Both the position numbers and the translations under genes were made by a program. Below, in pieces: positions 23,584-31,319 of a stretch of 45,542 nucleotides of DNA. Below the pieces are notes generated by a model that was not told the origin of the DNA, did not search any database, and saw nothing but the letters and a program-made list of their open reading frames with translations. The DNA lies in NCBI GenBank assembly GCA_012927595.1, contig JABBOW010000108.1, positions 1 to 45,542 of the forward strand, written 5' to 3'. Each line of letters begins with the position of its first letter. The first letter of the stretch is position 1. The DNA comes from Cellulomonas sp. GTDB taxonomy: Bacteria; Actinomycetota; Actinomycetes; Actinomycetales; Cellulomonadaceae.

Positions 23584-25223
23584 CTGCGGCGCTGCGGGCG
23601 ACGCCCCCGGCGGTGCGGCAACCCGCAGTCGACACGCTCGCCGGGCTGGGCACGATGCTGCGGCTCGTCGTACGGCGCAACCGCGTCCGCCTCGCGGTGT
23701 GGTGGGTTGTGCTCGTCGGTCTGTTCGCGTACGTCGCGGCGTACTACGCGAGCGTGTTCACCACCCAGGCGGCGCTCGACGGCTTCGCTGCGCTGAGCGA
23801 CACCCCGGCGATCAAGGCACTGACCGGCCTGGCTGCGGCGCCGGCCACACTGGGCGGAGCGGTCTGGACCAAGTTCTGGATGACGGGTGCCTTGTCGCTC
23901 GCGTTCGGCGTCGTCTTCCTTGTGACCCGGAACGGGCGCGCCGAGGAGGAGGTCGGCCGCACTGAGCTCCTCCGCTCGCGGATGCTCGGGCTGCACGCCT
24001 GCTCCGCGGCGTCGTGGCTGGTCAACGCCGCATTGTGCGTGGCGGTCGGCGCGGGCGTCTCCCTCGCCTCGGCGGCAGGCGGCCTTGACCCGGCGGGTGC
24101 GGGGATCACCGGCTCGCTCGTCGTCGGTGCATCTGTGGCCGGCGTCGGGATGGTGGCCCTGGGTGTCGGTGCCGTGGCCGGCCAGGTAGCGTCCACCTCG
24201 CGCGGCGCGAACGGGTTCGGCTCCGTCGTCCTCGGCGTGCTCTACGTCTTGCGGATGGTCGGTGACCTCGGCGACGGGCGGTTGACCTGGGTCTCGCCCG
24301 TCGGGTGGGGCCAGGAGATGGCGCCGTGGGGCGCGAACCGGTGGTGGCCGTTGGGGCTGCTCGTCCTGCTCGCCGGTGCGTTGCTCGCCTTGGCGGGCCG
24401 GTTGGAGGCACGACGCGACCTCGGTTCCGGGCTGATGCCCGAGCGCCCGGGCCCGGCCGGGGCTCCCGCACGGTACGCCAGGCCGCTCGGCCTGGCGCTG
24501 AGGCTGCAGCGGGGGCCGATCATCGGCTGGACCGTCACGATCGTCCTGTGCGCGTTGCTGTTCGGATCCGTCGTCCAGGCCATGACCGATCTGCTCAAGG
24601 ACGCCGGGCCCACGGCCACCGCGATGCTCGGAGGCACGGGCGTCGACGCGTTGCTGTCCCTGCTGGTGGTGATGATCGCCATGATCACGGCGGTCTTCGC
24701 GCTGCAGTCTGCGGTGACGCTGCGGGCCGACGAGGCGAGCGGGATCGTCGAGCCGCAGCTTGCCGGTGCCGTGTCCCGGAGGCGGTGGGCGCTCGAGCGC
24801 CTGCTCATCCCTGCCCTCGGTGCGGCTGTCCTGCTGCTCATCGGTGGCGCAGGTATCGGAGCGGGCTACGGCTCGATCACCGGCGACCCGGGGCAGACGA
24901 GTCGGCTGGCGGGCGCAGCGCTGGCGTACTGGCCGGCTGTCATGGTTCTCGTCGGCGTCGCGGTGGCACTGTTCGGTTGGCTGCCGCGGCTGGCGATCCC
25001 GCTGACGTGGGGCGTGCTCGCCGCGATGTGGTTCATCGTCCTCATCGGTGACGCGCTGCACCTGCCCGGCTGGCTGCTCGACGCGCTGCCGTTCTCCGCG
25101 ACGCCCACCCAGCCCCTCGAGCCCCTGAGCTGGACTCCGCTCCTCGTCCTGGCGCTCGTCGCTGCAGGGCTGACGTGGACCGGGATCGACCGCTTCGCAC
25201 GGCGTGACGTGCTCACCGGGTGA
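23580..25223 (+). CDS. ABC exporter permease (tetronasin/polyketide-antibiotic type)
   Basis: A 547-residue membrane protein with about 12 hydrophobic helices in two similar halves. The first begins at MLRLVVRRNRVRLAVWWVVL and the second at LRLQRGPIIGWTVTIVLCAL, as in fused two-domain exporters such as Rv1217c. LLRSRMLGLH and EPQLAGAVSRRRWALERLLI are the matching cytoplasmic helices of each half. ATG 23580 overlaps the ATPase stop, so expression is coupled. The substrate is unknown. Confidence 0.9.
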   Translation: MTAALRATPPAVRQPAVDTLAGLGTMLRLVVRRNRVRLAVWWVVLVGLFAYVAAYYASVFTTQAALDGFAALSDTPAIKALTGLAAAPATLGGAVWTKFWMTGALSLAFGVVFLVTRNGRAEEEVGRTELLRSRMLGLHACSAASWLVNAALCVAVGAGVSLASAAGGLDPAGAGITGSLVVGASVAGVGMVALGVGAVAGQVASTSRGANGFGSVVLGVLYVLRMVGDLGDGRLTWVSPVGWGQEMAPWGANRWWPLGLLVLLAGALLALAGRLEARRDLGSGLMPERPGPAGAPARYARPLGLALRLQRGPIIGWTVTIVLCALLFGSVVQAMTDLLKDAGPTATAMLGGTGVDALLSLLVVMIAMITAVFALQSAVTLRADEASGIVEPQLAGAVSRRRWALERLLIPALGAAVLLLIGGAGIGAGYGSITGDPGQTSRLAGAALAYWPAVMVLVGVAVALFGWLPRLAIPLTWGVLAAMWFIVLIGDALHLPGWLLDALPFSATPTQPLEPLSWTPLLVLALVAAGLTWTGIDRFARRDVLTG

Positions 25224-25332
25224 TTGTGGCGACATGGTGATCGTGGAGACACGGTGGCTGAGCCAGACGCCGGAGCGTGGCCAACAGCGTGGATGCGCTG
25301 GGCGGGCCCCTCATCGTCGGTCGTGAGGAAAA

Positions 25333-25346
25333 CGTTATCGATAACG
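25333..25346. promoter_or_regulatory. LacI-type palindromic operator before the xylo-oligosaccharide operon
   Basis: CGTTATCGATAACG is a perfect 14-base palindrome with the central CG of LacI-family operators. A TTGACG hexamer (25348-25353) follows at once and could be the -35, with a weak GAAAGT or similar -10 about 18 bases on. No lacI-type gene is in the window. Confidence 0.65.
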
Positions 25347-25418
25347 ATTGACGACAGGGCCGCGGGGGTGCGAAAGTAGCGCCTGCGTCCCCCTGTCGCC
25401 GACGACCAGGAGTACTCG

Positions 25419-25523
25419 ATGAAGAAGACCGCACCACTCACGACGGCGGGATCCGTCCCATGGGACGGGCGCAGCACCGGCGAGGACGCCGACCTGCGGC
25501 AGTGCCGGGTGGTGCGTCGGTAG
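25419..25523 (+). CDS. 34-residue leader ORF of unknown function
   Basis: ATG 25419 lies six to seven bases after AGGAG and opens a 34-codon frame (MKKTAPLTTAGSVPWDGR...) ending at TAG 25521-25523, 75 bases before the binding-protein gene. The product has no recognisable domain. Between its stop and the next gene CCTCG/CGAGG can pair around GTTCGCTCCG with GG/CC outside. It may be a leader peptide that tunes downstream expression, a small independent protein, or chance. The rest of the 375-base gap (25224-25598) holds the LacI-type operator and the putative promoter. Confidence 0.35.
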   Translation: MKKTAPLTTAGSVPWDGRSTGEDADLRQCRVVRR

Positions 25524-25598
25524 CACCTGCGGTCCTCGGTTCGCTCCGCGAGGGGCCAACTTTCCACTCTGTGCAGCTCAACGAAGAGGACAGAAATC

Positions 25599-26900
25599 AT
25601 GAACGGTAAGAAGATCCTGGTGGCTACGGCCGCCCTGACGATCGGCGCCCTGGCGCTGACTGCTTGCAGCGGCGGCAGCAGCAGCACCGGTGGTAGCACG
25701 ACCGGCGCCGCCGGCGGCAACGTGTCGATGACCTTCTGGCACAACTCGACGACCGGGGACGGCAAGGCGTTCTGGGATTCGACCGTCGCCGACTTCGAGG
25801 CTGCGAACCCGGGGGTGAAGATCACGGTCCAGGCCATCCAGAACGAGGACATGGACGGAAAGCTCCAGACCGCCCTCAACTCGGGTGCCGCGCCCGACAT
25901 CTTCATGGCACGCGGCGGCGGCAAGCTGGCGGACGTGGTCAAGGCCGGCCAGGCGCAAGAGGTCAAGGTCGACGACGCAACGAAGACGGCCGTCGGCGAC
26001 GCGGCGTTCAGCGCCTTCACCGTGGACGGCAAGATCTACGGCATGCCGATGTCGATCCTCCCCGGCGGCATCTACTACAGCAAGGACCTGTTCAAGCAGG
26101 CAGGGATCTCCGGGACGCCCGCGACGATCGCTGACCTCGAGACCGACGTCCAGAAGCTCAAGGACGCCAAGATCGCCCCGATCGCCCTCGGTGGCAAGGA
26201 CGCGTGGCCCGCTGCGCACTGGTACTACTTCTTCGCGCTGCGTGCCTGCTCGCAGGACACGCTGGACAAGGCGACCGCCAGCAAGAAGTTCGACGACCCG
26301 TGCTGGACCAAGGCGGGCGACGCGCTGGCTGCCTTCTCCAAGACGAACCCGTTCAACGACGGCTTCCTGACGACCTCCGCTCAGCAGGGTGCTGGCTCGT
26401 CGGCCGGTCTGCTGGCCAACCACCAGGCGGCCATGGAGCTCATGGGCGCGTGGGACCCGGGAGTCATCACGTCCCTCACGCCGGACCAGAAGCCGCTGGC
26501 CGACCTCGGCTGGTTCCCGTTCCCGGCAGTTGAGGGTGGACAGGGCAAGGCCGGCGCGATGATGGGTGGGCTCGACGGGTACGGCTGCTCGAAGGCCGCT
26601 CCTGCGGAGTGCTCGAAGTTCCTGAACTTCGCGATGCAGAAGAAGTACCAGGAGGGCTACGCCACTGCCTTCCACACGCTGCCCGCCAGCAAGGACGCGC
26701 AGAGCGTCGTCACCGAGGGTGCCCTGGTGGACGTCCTGGCGTCCTACAACAAGGCCCCGTACGTCTCGCTGTGGCTCGACACGCTGTACGGGCAGAACGT
26801 CGGGAACGCGCTGAACGCGGGCGTCGTCAACCTGCTCGCCGGTCAGGGTGACTCGGCCGCGATCGTGAAGTCCGTGGTTGACGCGGCGGCGAAGGAGTAG
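25599..26900 (+). CDS. Extracellular sugar-binding lipoprotein, xylo-oligosaccharide type (BxlE-like)
   Basis: A 433-residue CUT1-family binding protein. The signal peptide ends in LALTAC with the lipobox Cys at residue 23, followed by a Ser/Gly linker. The mature part has VSMTFWHNSTTGDGKAFWDS, FEAANPGVKITVQAIQ and GMPMSILPGGIYYSKDLFKQ, the extracellular solute-binding family 1 pattern. LGGKDAWPAAHWYYFFALRA is typical of xylobiose and related oligosaccharide binders. GAGGA precedes ATG 25599. It is the first main gene of an operon with two permeases, GH3 and GH43, hence the xylo-oligosaccharide assignment, which is inference from context. Confidence 0.88.
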   Translation: MNGKKILVATAALTIGALALTACSGGSSSTGGSTTGAAGGNVSMTFWHNSTTGDGKAFWDSTVADFEAANPGVKITVQAIQNEDMDGKLQTALNSGAAPDIFMARGGGKLADVVKAGQAQEVKVDDATKTAVGDAAFSAFTVDGKIYGMPMSILPGGIYYSKDLFKQAGISGTPATIADLETDVQKLKDAKIAPIALGGKDAWPAAHWYYFFALRACSQDTLDKATASKKFDDPCWTKAGDALAAFSKTNPFNDGFLTTSAQQGAGSSAGLLANHQAAMELMGAWDPGVITSLTPDQKPLADLGWFPFPAVEGGQGKAGAMMGGLDGYGCSKAAPAECSKFLNFAMQKKYQEGYATAFHTLPASKDAQSVVTEGALVDVLASYNKAPYVSLWLDTLYGQNVGNALNAGVVNLLAGQGDSAAIVKSVVDAAAKE

Positions 26901-26908
26901 TCGGCACC

Positions 26909-27925
26909 GTGAGTGACTCCTTGGGCGAGGGCAAGCTCGCCGTGACGTCATCGCCCGAGGGTCCGTCGGCAGCCGGGGACGGTGCCCGTCAGGCATCATC
27001 CCCGGCTCGCCGGGTCGGCAGGTCAGGCTGGGGTCAGCGGCTGGAGATCGCTCTCCTGGCCGGTCCCGCCATCGTGATGTTCGTCACCTTCGTGATGCTT
27101 CCTGTCCTGCTGGCGGCGTACTACGGCTTCTTCAAGTGGAAGGGCTTCGGCCCGCCCACGAACTTCGTGGGGTTGCAGAACTACGTCACGATCTTCAAGG
27201 ACAGCACGTTCCGCGACGCGCTCGCGCACAACGGGGTCATCGTGGTGCTGTCCCTGCTCCTGCAGGGACCCGCCGCCGTCCTGCTGGCCCTCCTGCTGAA
27301 CCAGAAGATGCGCGGCCGGTCGGTCGTGCGCGTGCTCATCTTCGTGCCCTACGTGGTGTCCGAGGTGATCGTCGGCACCGGCTGGAGCCTCATGCTCCAG
27401 ACCAACGGCGCGGTGAACGCCCTGCTCGTCAAGGCTGGGCTGCCGCACTGGACGGTCGACTGGTTGTCCGACCCCAAGGTCGCCATCTGGTCGTTGATGC
27501 TCATCATCACCTGGAAGTACATCGGCTTCGCCGTGATCCTCTTCCTGGCCGGCCTGCAGAGCATCCCCCAGGAGCTCTTCGAGGCGGCGGCCATCGACGG
27601 CGCCTCCTACTGGCAGACGCAGCGGCGCATCACCCTGCCGCTGCTGGGCCCGACGATCCGGATCTGGGCATTCCTGTCGATGATCGGCGCGCTCCAGCTG
27701 TTCGACCTCGTCTACATCATCTGGGGCCAGTACGTGGCCGCAACGGCAGGGACGTCGACGATGGCCACCTACATGGTGGTCAACGGCCGCAACGCCGCGA
27801 ACTACGGCTTCGGCAACGCCGTCGCCGTGGTCCTGTTCGTCATCTCGCTCATCCTCGCCCTCACCTACCAGCGGTTCGTGCTCAACCGTGACACCGAGGG
27901 TGCCCTCACGGAAGGAAAGAAGTGA
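26909..27925 (+). CDS. Sugar ABC transporter permease, MalF type (BxlF-like)
   Basis: A 338-residue permease with six main membrane helices after a ~45-residue cytoplasmic N-terminus. The EAA loop is ELFEAAAIDGASYWQTQRRI, the ATPase contact site. FFKWKGFGPPTNFVGLQNY is the usual periplasmic segment after helix 1. It begins eight bases after the binding-protein stop. No ATPase gene accompanies the operon, so it probably uses a shared MsiK-type ATPase. Confidence 0.92.
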   Translation: MSDSLGEGKLAVTSSPEGPSAAGDGARQASSPARRVGRSGWGQRLEIALLAGPAIVMFVTFVMLPVLLAAYYGFFKWKGFGPPTNFVGLQNYVTIFKDSTFRDALAHNGVIVVLSLLLQGPAAVLLALLLNQKMRGRSVVRVLIFVPYVVSEVIVGTGWSLMLQTNGAVNALLVKAGLPHWTVDWLSDPKVAIWSLMLIITWKYIGFAVILFLAGLQSIPQELFEAAAIDGASYWQTQRRITLPLLGPTIRIWAFLSMIGALQLFDLVYIIWGQYVAATAGTSTMATYMVVNGRNAANYGFGNAVAVVLFVISLILALTYQRFVLNRDTEGALTEGKK

Positions 27926-28797
27926 TGGTGACGATCACTGCGCCTCCGCTGAGCCCGACGACGACCCGCAAGCGGCCGAGCCTCGGCCGGGCCAGCTGGG
28001 TCACCTACGTCGTCGCGTTCGCCCTGGTGGGCATCTGCATCGGACCGGTGCTCTACATCGTCATCGGCGGCTTCCGGACCAACTCGGAGATCACCCGAGA
28101 CCCGTCGGGCTTCCCGTCGACGTGGCAGGTCGTCAACTACTCCGAGGTCCTCAAGAGCTCGATCTTCTGGCGTCAGGTCTCCAACTCGGTGATCTGCGGA
28201 GTCTTCACGACCCTGGGCGTCGTCGTCCTCGGCGTGGCCGCGAGCTTCGTGCTCGCCCGCTACAGCTTCTGGGGGCGCAACGCGATGTACGCGCTCTTCG
28301 CCGCAGGGCTGATGTTCCCGATGACGGTGGCGATCACCCCGCTGTACATCCTGATCCGGGGCCTGGGTCTGACCGACAACCTCGCGGGCATCATCCTGCC
28401 GCAGATCGCCTTCGCCCTGCCGACGACGATCATCATCCTGGTGCCGTTCCTGCGGGCGATCCCCAAGGAGCTCGAGGAGGCCGCGGCCATCGACGGCGCG
28501 AGTCGGCTCGGGTTCTTCGTCCGGATGGTGATCCCGCTCTCGATCCCGGGTGTGGTGACCGTTGGCATCCTGGCGTTCATCGCGAGCTGGAACAGCTACC
28601 TGCTGCCGCTGTTCATCCTCAACAACGAGGGGTCGTACACCCTGCCGCTCGGCGTGCAGGCGTTCGCCGCGCAGTACTCCGTGGACACCGCCCGGGTGCT
28701 CGCGTTCACGTCTCTGTCGATGATCCCGGCCCTGGTGTTCTTCTCGCTCTTCGAACGTCGGATCATCGGCGGCCTGAGCGGCGCCGTCAAGGGCTGA
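27925..28797 (+). CDS. Sugar ABC transporter permease, MalG type (BxlG-like)
   Basis: A 290-residue permease with six helices. The EAA loop is KELEEAAAIDGASRLGFFVR and the C-terminal LFERRIIGGLSGAVKG is the MalG-family ending. ATG 27925 overlaps the last base of the previous stop, with GAAGGAAAG upstream; GTG 27922 is an alternative. It forms the membrane pair with the MalF-type protein. Confidence 0.92.
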   Translation: MVTITAPPLSPTTTRKRPSLGRASWVTYVVAFALVGICIGPVLYIVIGGFRTNSEITRDPSGFPSTWQVVNYSEVLKSSIFWRQVSNSVICGVFTTLGVVVLGVAASFVLARYSFWGRNAMYALFAAGLMFPMTVAITPLYILIRGLGLTDNLAGIILPQIAFALPTTIIILVPFLRAIPKELEEAAAIDGASRLGFFVRMVIPLSIPGVVTVGILAFIASWNSYLLPLFILNNEGSYTLPLGVQAFAAQYSVDTARVLAFTSLSMIPALVFFSLFERRIIGGLSGAVKG

Positions 28798-28804
28798 ACC
28801 AGGT

Positions 28805-28840
28805 GCCCGACGGCGGCGGCGCGCACTGCCGTCGTCGGGC
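28805..28840 (+). terminator. Strong 13-bp hairpin between transporter and hydrolase genes
   Basis: GCCCGACGGCGGC (28805-28817) pairs with GCCGTCGTCGGGC (28828-28840) with one G-T pair and a ten-base loop. It starts eight bases after the permease stop and there is no U-tract. It may reduce read-through into the GH3/GH43 genes or mark a processing site. Confidence 0.6.
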
Positions 28841-28895
28841 CCGGACCAGTGCTCCGGCCTCGACACCCCTGCGTCACGACCAAGGAGAATTGCCC

Positions 28896-31319
28896 GTGTT
28901 CGACCCCAGCCCCGCCCTGCCGCACGTCTCCGAGCGCGTGCGCGCCCTCCACGCGCAGATGACGCTCGAGGAGAAGCTGGCCCAGCTCGTGGGTTACTGG
29001 CTCGACCAGAACGGCACCGTCGCGCCGATGCAGTCCGAGATGGCCGCCGGCCAGCAGGACTCGGGCAAGCTCGGCGAGATCACCCGGCACGGGCTCGGTC
29101 ACTACACGCGCGTCTACGGCACCCGTCCCGTGGAGCCGGCGGAGCGCGCCGCGTGGCTGTGGGCCGAGCAGCGCCGACTGAAGCGGGAGACGCGCCTCGG
29201 CATCCCCGCGCTCGTCCACGAGGAGTGCCTCACCGGCCTGGCCGCGTGGCAGGCCGCCACGTATCCGACCCCGCTGGCCTGGGGGGCGTCGTTCGACCCC
29301 GACCTGGTCCAGGAGGCTGCGCGCGCGATCGGCGACTCGATGCGGGTGCTGGGGATCCACCAGGGTCTGGCCCCCGTCCTCGACGTGATCCGGGACCCGC
29401 GCTGGGGCCGGGTCGATGAGTGCATCGGGGAGGACCCGTACCTGGTCGGCACCATCGGCACCGCCTACGTGCGCGGGCTGCAGCAGGCGGGCGTGCACGC
29501 CACGCTCAAGCACTTCGTCGGCTACTCGGGATCGCGGGCGGGCCGCAACCACGCGCCGGTCAGCGCGGGCCCGCGCGAGATCGCGGACATCTTCCTCCCG
29601 CCGTTCGAGATGGCGGTCCGCGACGGCGGGGCGCGTGCGGTGATGAACTCCTACAACGACATCGACGGGGTGCCGGTCGCGTCGAGCCCCGAGCTGCTCA
29701 CGACCCTGCTGCGCGAGCAGTGGGGCTTCGACGGCGTCGTCGTCGCCGACTACTTCGCGATCGCGTTCCTCGAGGTCATGCACCAGGTCGCCGCCGACCG
29801 TGGCGAGGCCGCCGCGCTCGCGCTGACGGCTGGCGTCGACATCGAGCTGCCCACCGGCGACGCCTACCTGCAGCCGCTCGCCGAACGTGTGCGGGCGGGC
29901 GATCTCGACGAGGCGTTTGTCGACCGCGCCGTCCTGCGCGCGCTCGGCCAGAAGGAGGAGCTGGGTCTGCTCGACCCCGAGGCGTTCGAGGACGAGCCGC
30001 CGACCGACATCGATCTCGACTCCCCGCGGCAGCAAGAGCTGGCCCGTCGCCTCGCGGACGAGTCAGTCGTGATGCTGTCGAACGATGGTGTGCTGCCGCT
30101 GGTCCGGTCGGGCACGACGCCTGCCCGCATCGCCGTCGTCGGCCCCAACGCCCACCGCGCGGAGGCGCTCATGGGCTGCTACTCGTTCGCCAACCACGTG
30201 CTGGCCCACCACCCCGCGTTCCCGCTCGGCTTCGCGATCCCGACGGTCTTCGAGGCGCTGGTTGCGGTGTTCAGCGAGGCCGGGACGGCCCAGCCCGAGC
30301 TGACGTTCACCGAGGGCTGCGCTGTCGAGGGCGAGGACACGTCCGGGTTCGCCGACGCGGTTGCCGCCGCCCGGGAGGCCGACGTCGCGGTCGTCGTCGT
30401 GGGTGACCAGGCCGGCCTGTTCGGCCGCGGCACGGTGGGCGAGGGCAACGACGCGGACTCGCTCGAGCTGCCGGGGGTGCAGCGCCAGCTCGTCGAGGCG
30501 CTGCTCGCGACCGGCGCCCCGGTCGTCATGGTGCTCCTCACCGGCCGCCCGTACGCGATCGGATGGGCCCTCGACGGCGCCGGCGCCAAGCCGGGCGCCG
30601 TGCTGCAGGCGTTCTTCCCGGGCGAGGGTGGCGGGCTGGCGATCGCCGACGTCGTGACCGGGCGCGTCAACCCGTCGGGCCGGCTGCCCGTGTCGATGCC
30701 GCGCTCGGCCGGTGCGCAGCCGTACTCCTACCTGCACCCGGTCCTCGGCGGGCCGTCGGGCGTGACGTCGACCGACTCGACGCCGCTGCGCCCGTTCGGC
30801 TTCGGGCTGTCGTACACGACGTTCGCGTACTCAGACCTCGTCCTGGACGCGTCGGTCGAGTCCGGCGGCACGTTCGAGGCCACCGTGACCGTGACCAACA
30901 CCGGCGGGGCCGTCGGCACGGACACGGTCCAGCTCTACGGGCACGACGTGCTGGGCACGGTTGCCCGGCCGATCGTGCAGCTGCTCGGCTACACGCGCGT
31001 CGAGCTCGCACCGGGAGAGGCTCTGCGCGTGGCGTTCTCGGTGCCGACTGCGCGGTTCGCGTTCTCCGACCGTCGGCTGGTCCGGATCGTCGAGCCCGGC
31101 GACGTCGAGGTGTGGGTCGGCTCGCACGCCGCCGCTTCCGGCGCCGTCGCGACCACCGCGGACTCAACCGGGGGCGCGATCTCCAACCCGAAGGCCGCCG
31201 GGGCGCGCGACCTCCCGGGGACGGTGACGGCCCGCGGCGTGGTCACGATCACGGGCGCGGTCCACGAGGTGACGGCCGACGACTCGCGCTGGGTGGAGGT
31301 CAAGGTCGTGCCCACGTGA
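28896..31319 (+). CDS. Glycoside hydrolase family 3, probable beta-xylosidase/beta-glucosidase
   Basis: An 807-residue enzyme without a signal peptide, so cytoplasmic. Order: GH3 TIM-barrel domain (about 20-340), alpha/beta sandwich (about 385-630), and fibronectin-III-like C-terminal domain (about 650-740). The nucleophile Asp is D285 in FDGVVVADYF. KHFVGYSGSRAGRNH is the conserved KH region and RWGRVDECIGEDPYLVG the upstream hallmark. GTG 28896 is chosen because AAGGAG lies just upstream; the longer open frame to the left overlaps the permease. With GH43 and a CUT1 importer this is the bxl-type arrangement, so xylo-oligosaccharides are the likely substrate. Confidence 0.9.
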   Translation: MFDPSPALPHVSERVRALHAQMTLEEKLAQLVGYWLDQNGTVAPMQSEMAAGQQDSGKLGEITRHGLGHYTRVYGTRPVEPAERAAWLWAEQRRLKRETRLGIPALVHEECLTGLAAWQAATYPTPLAWGASFDPDLVQEAARAIGDSMRVLGIHQGLAPVLDVIRDPRWGRVDECIGEDPYLVGTIGTAYVRGLQQAGVHATLKHFVGYSGSRAGRNHAPVSAGPREIADIFLPPFEMAVRDGGARAVMNSYNDIDGVPVASSPELLTTLLREQWGFDGVVVADYFAIAFLEVMHQVAADRGEAAALALTAGVDIELPTGDAYLQPLAERVRAGDLDEAFVDRAVLRALGQKEELGLLDPEAFEDEPPTDIDLDSPRQQELARRLADESVVMLSNDGVLPLVRSGTTPARIAVVGPNAHRAEALMGCYSFANHVLAHHPAFPLGFAIPTVFEALVAVFSEAGTAQPELTFTEGCAVEGEDTSGFADAVAAAREADVAVVVVGDQAGLFGRGTVGEGNDADSLELPGVQRQLVEALLATGAPVVMVLLTGRPYAIGWALDGAGAKPGAVLQAFFPGEGGGLAIADVVTGRVNPSGRLPVSMPRSAGAQPYSYLHPVLGGPSGVTSTDSTPLRPFGFGLSYTTFAYSDLVLDASVESGGTFEATVTVTNTGGAVGTDTVQLYGHDVLGTVARPIVQLLGYTRVELAPGEALRVAFSVPTARFAFSDRRLVRIVEPGDVEVWVGSHAAASGAVATTADSTGGAISNPKAAGARDLPGTVTARGVVTITGAVHEVTADDSRWVEVKVVPT

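Noticed and set aside
27888-28895. GH3 protein extended upstream in the same frame
   Set aside because: The extension is out of frame with the real MalG-like permease on the same strand, and AAGGAG sits just before GTG 28896.
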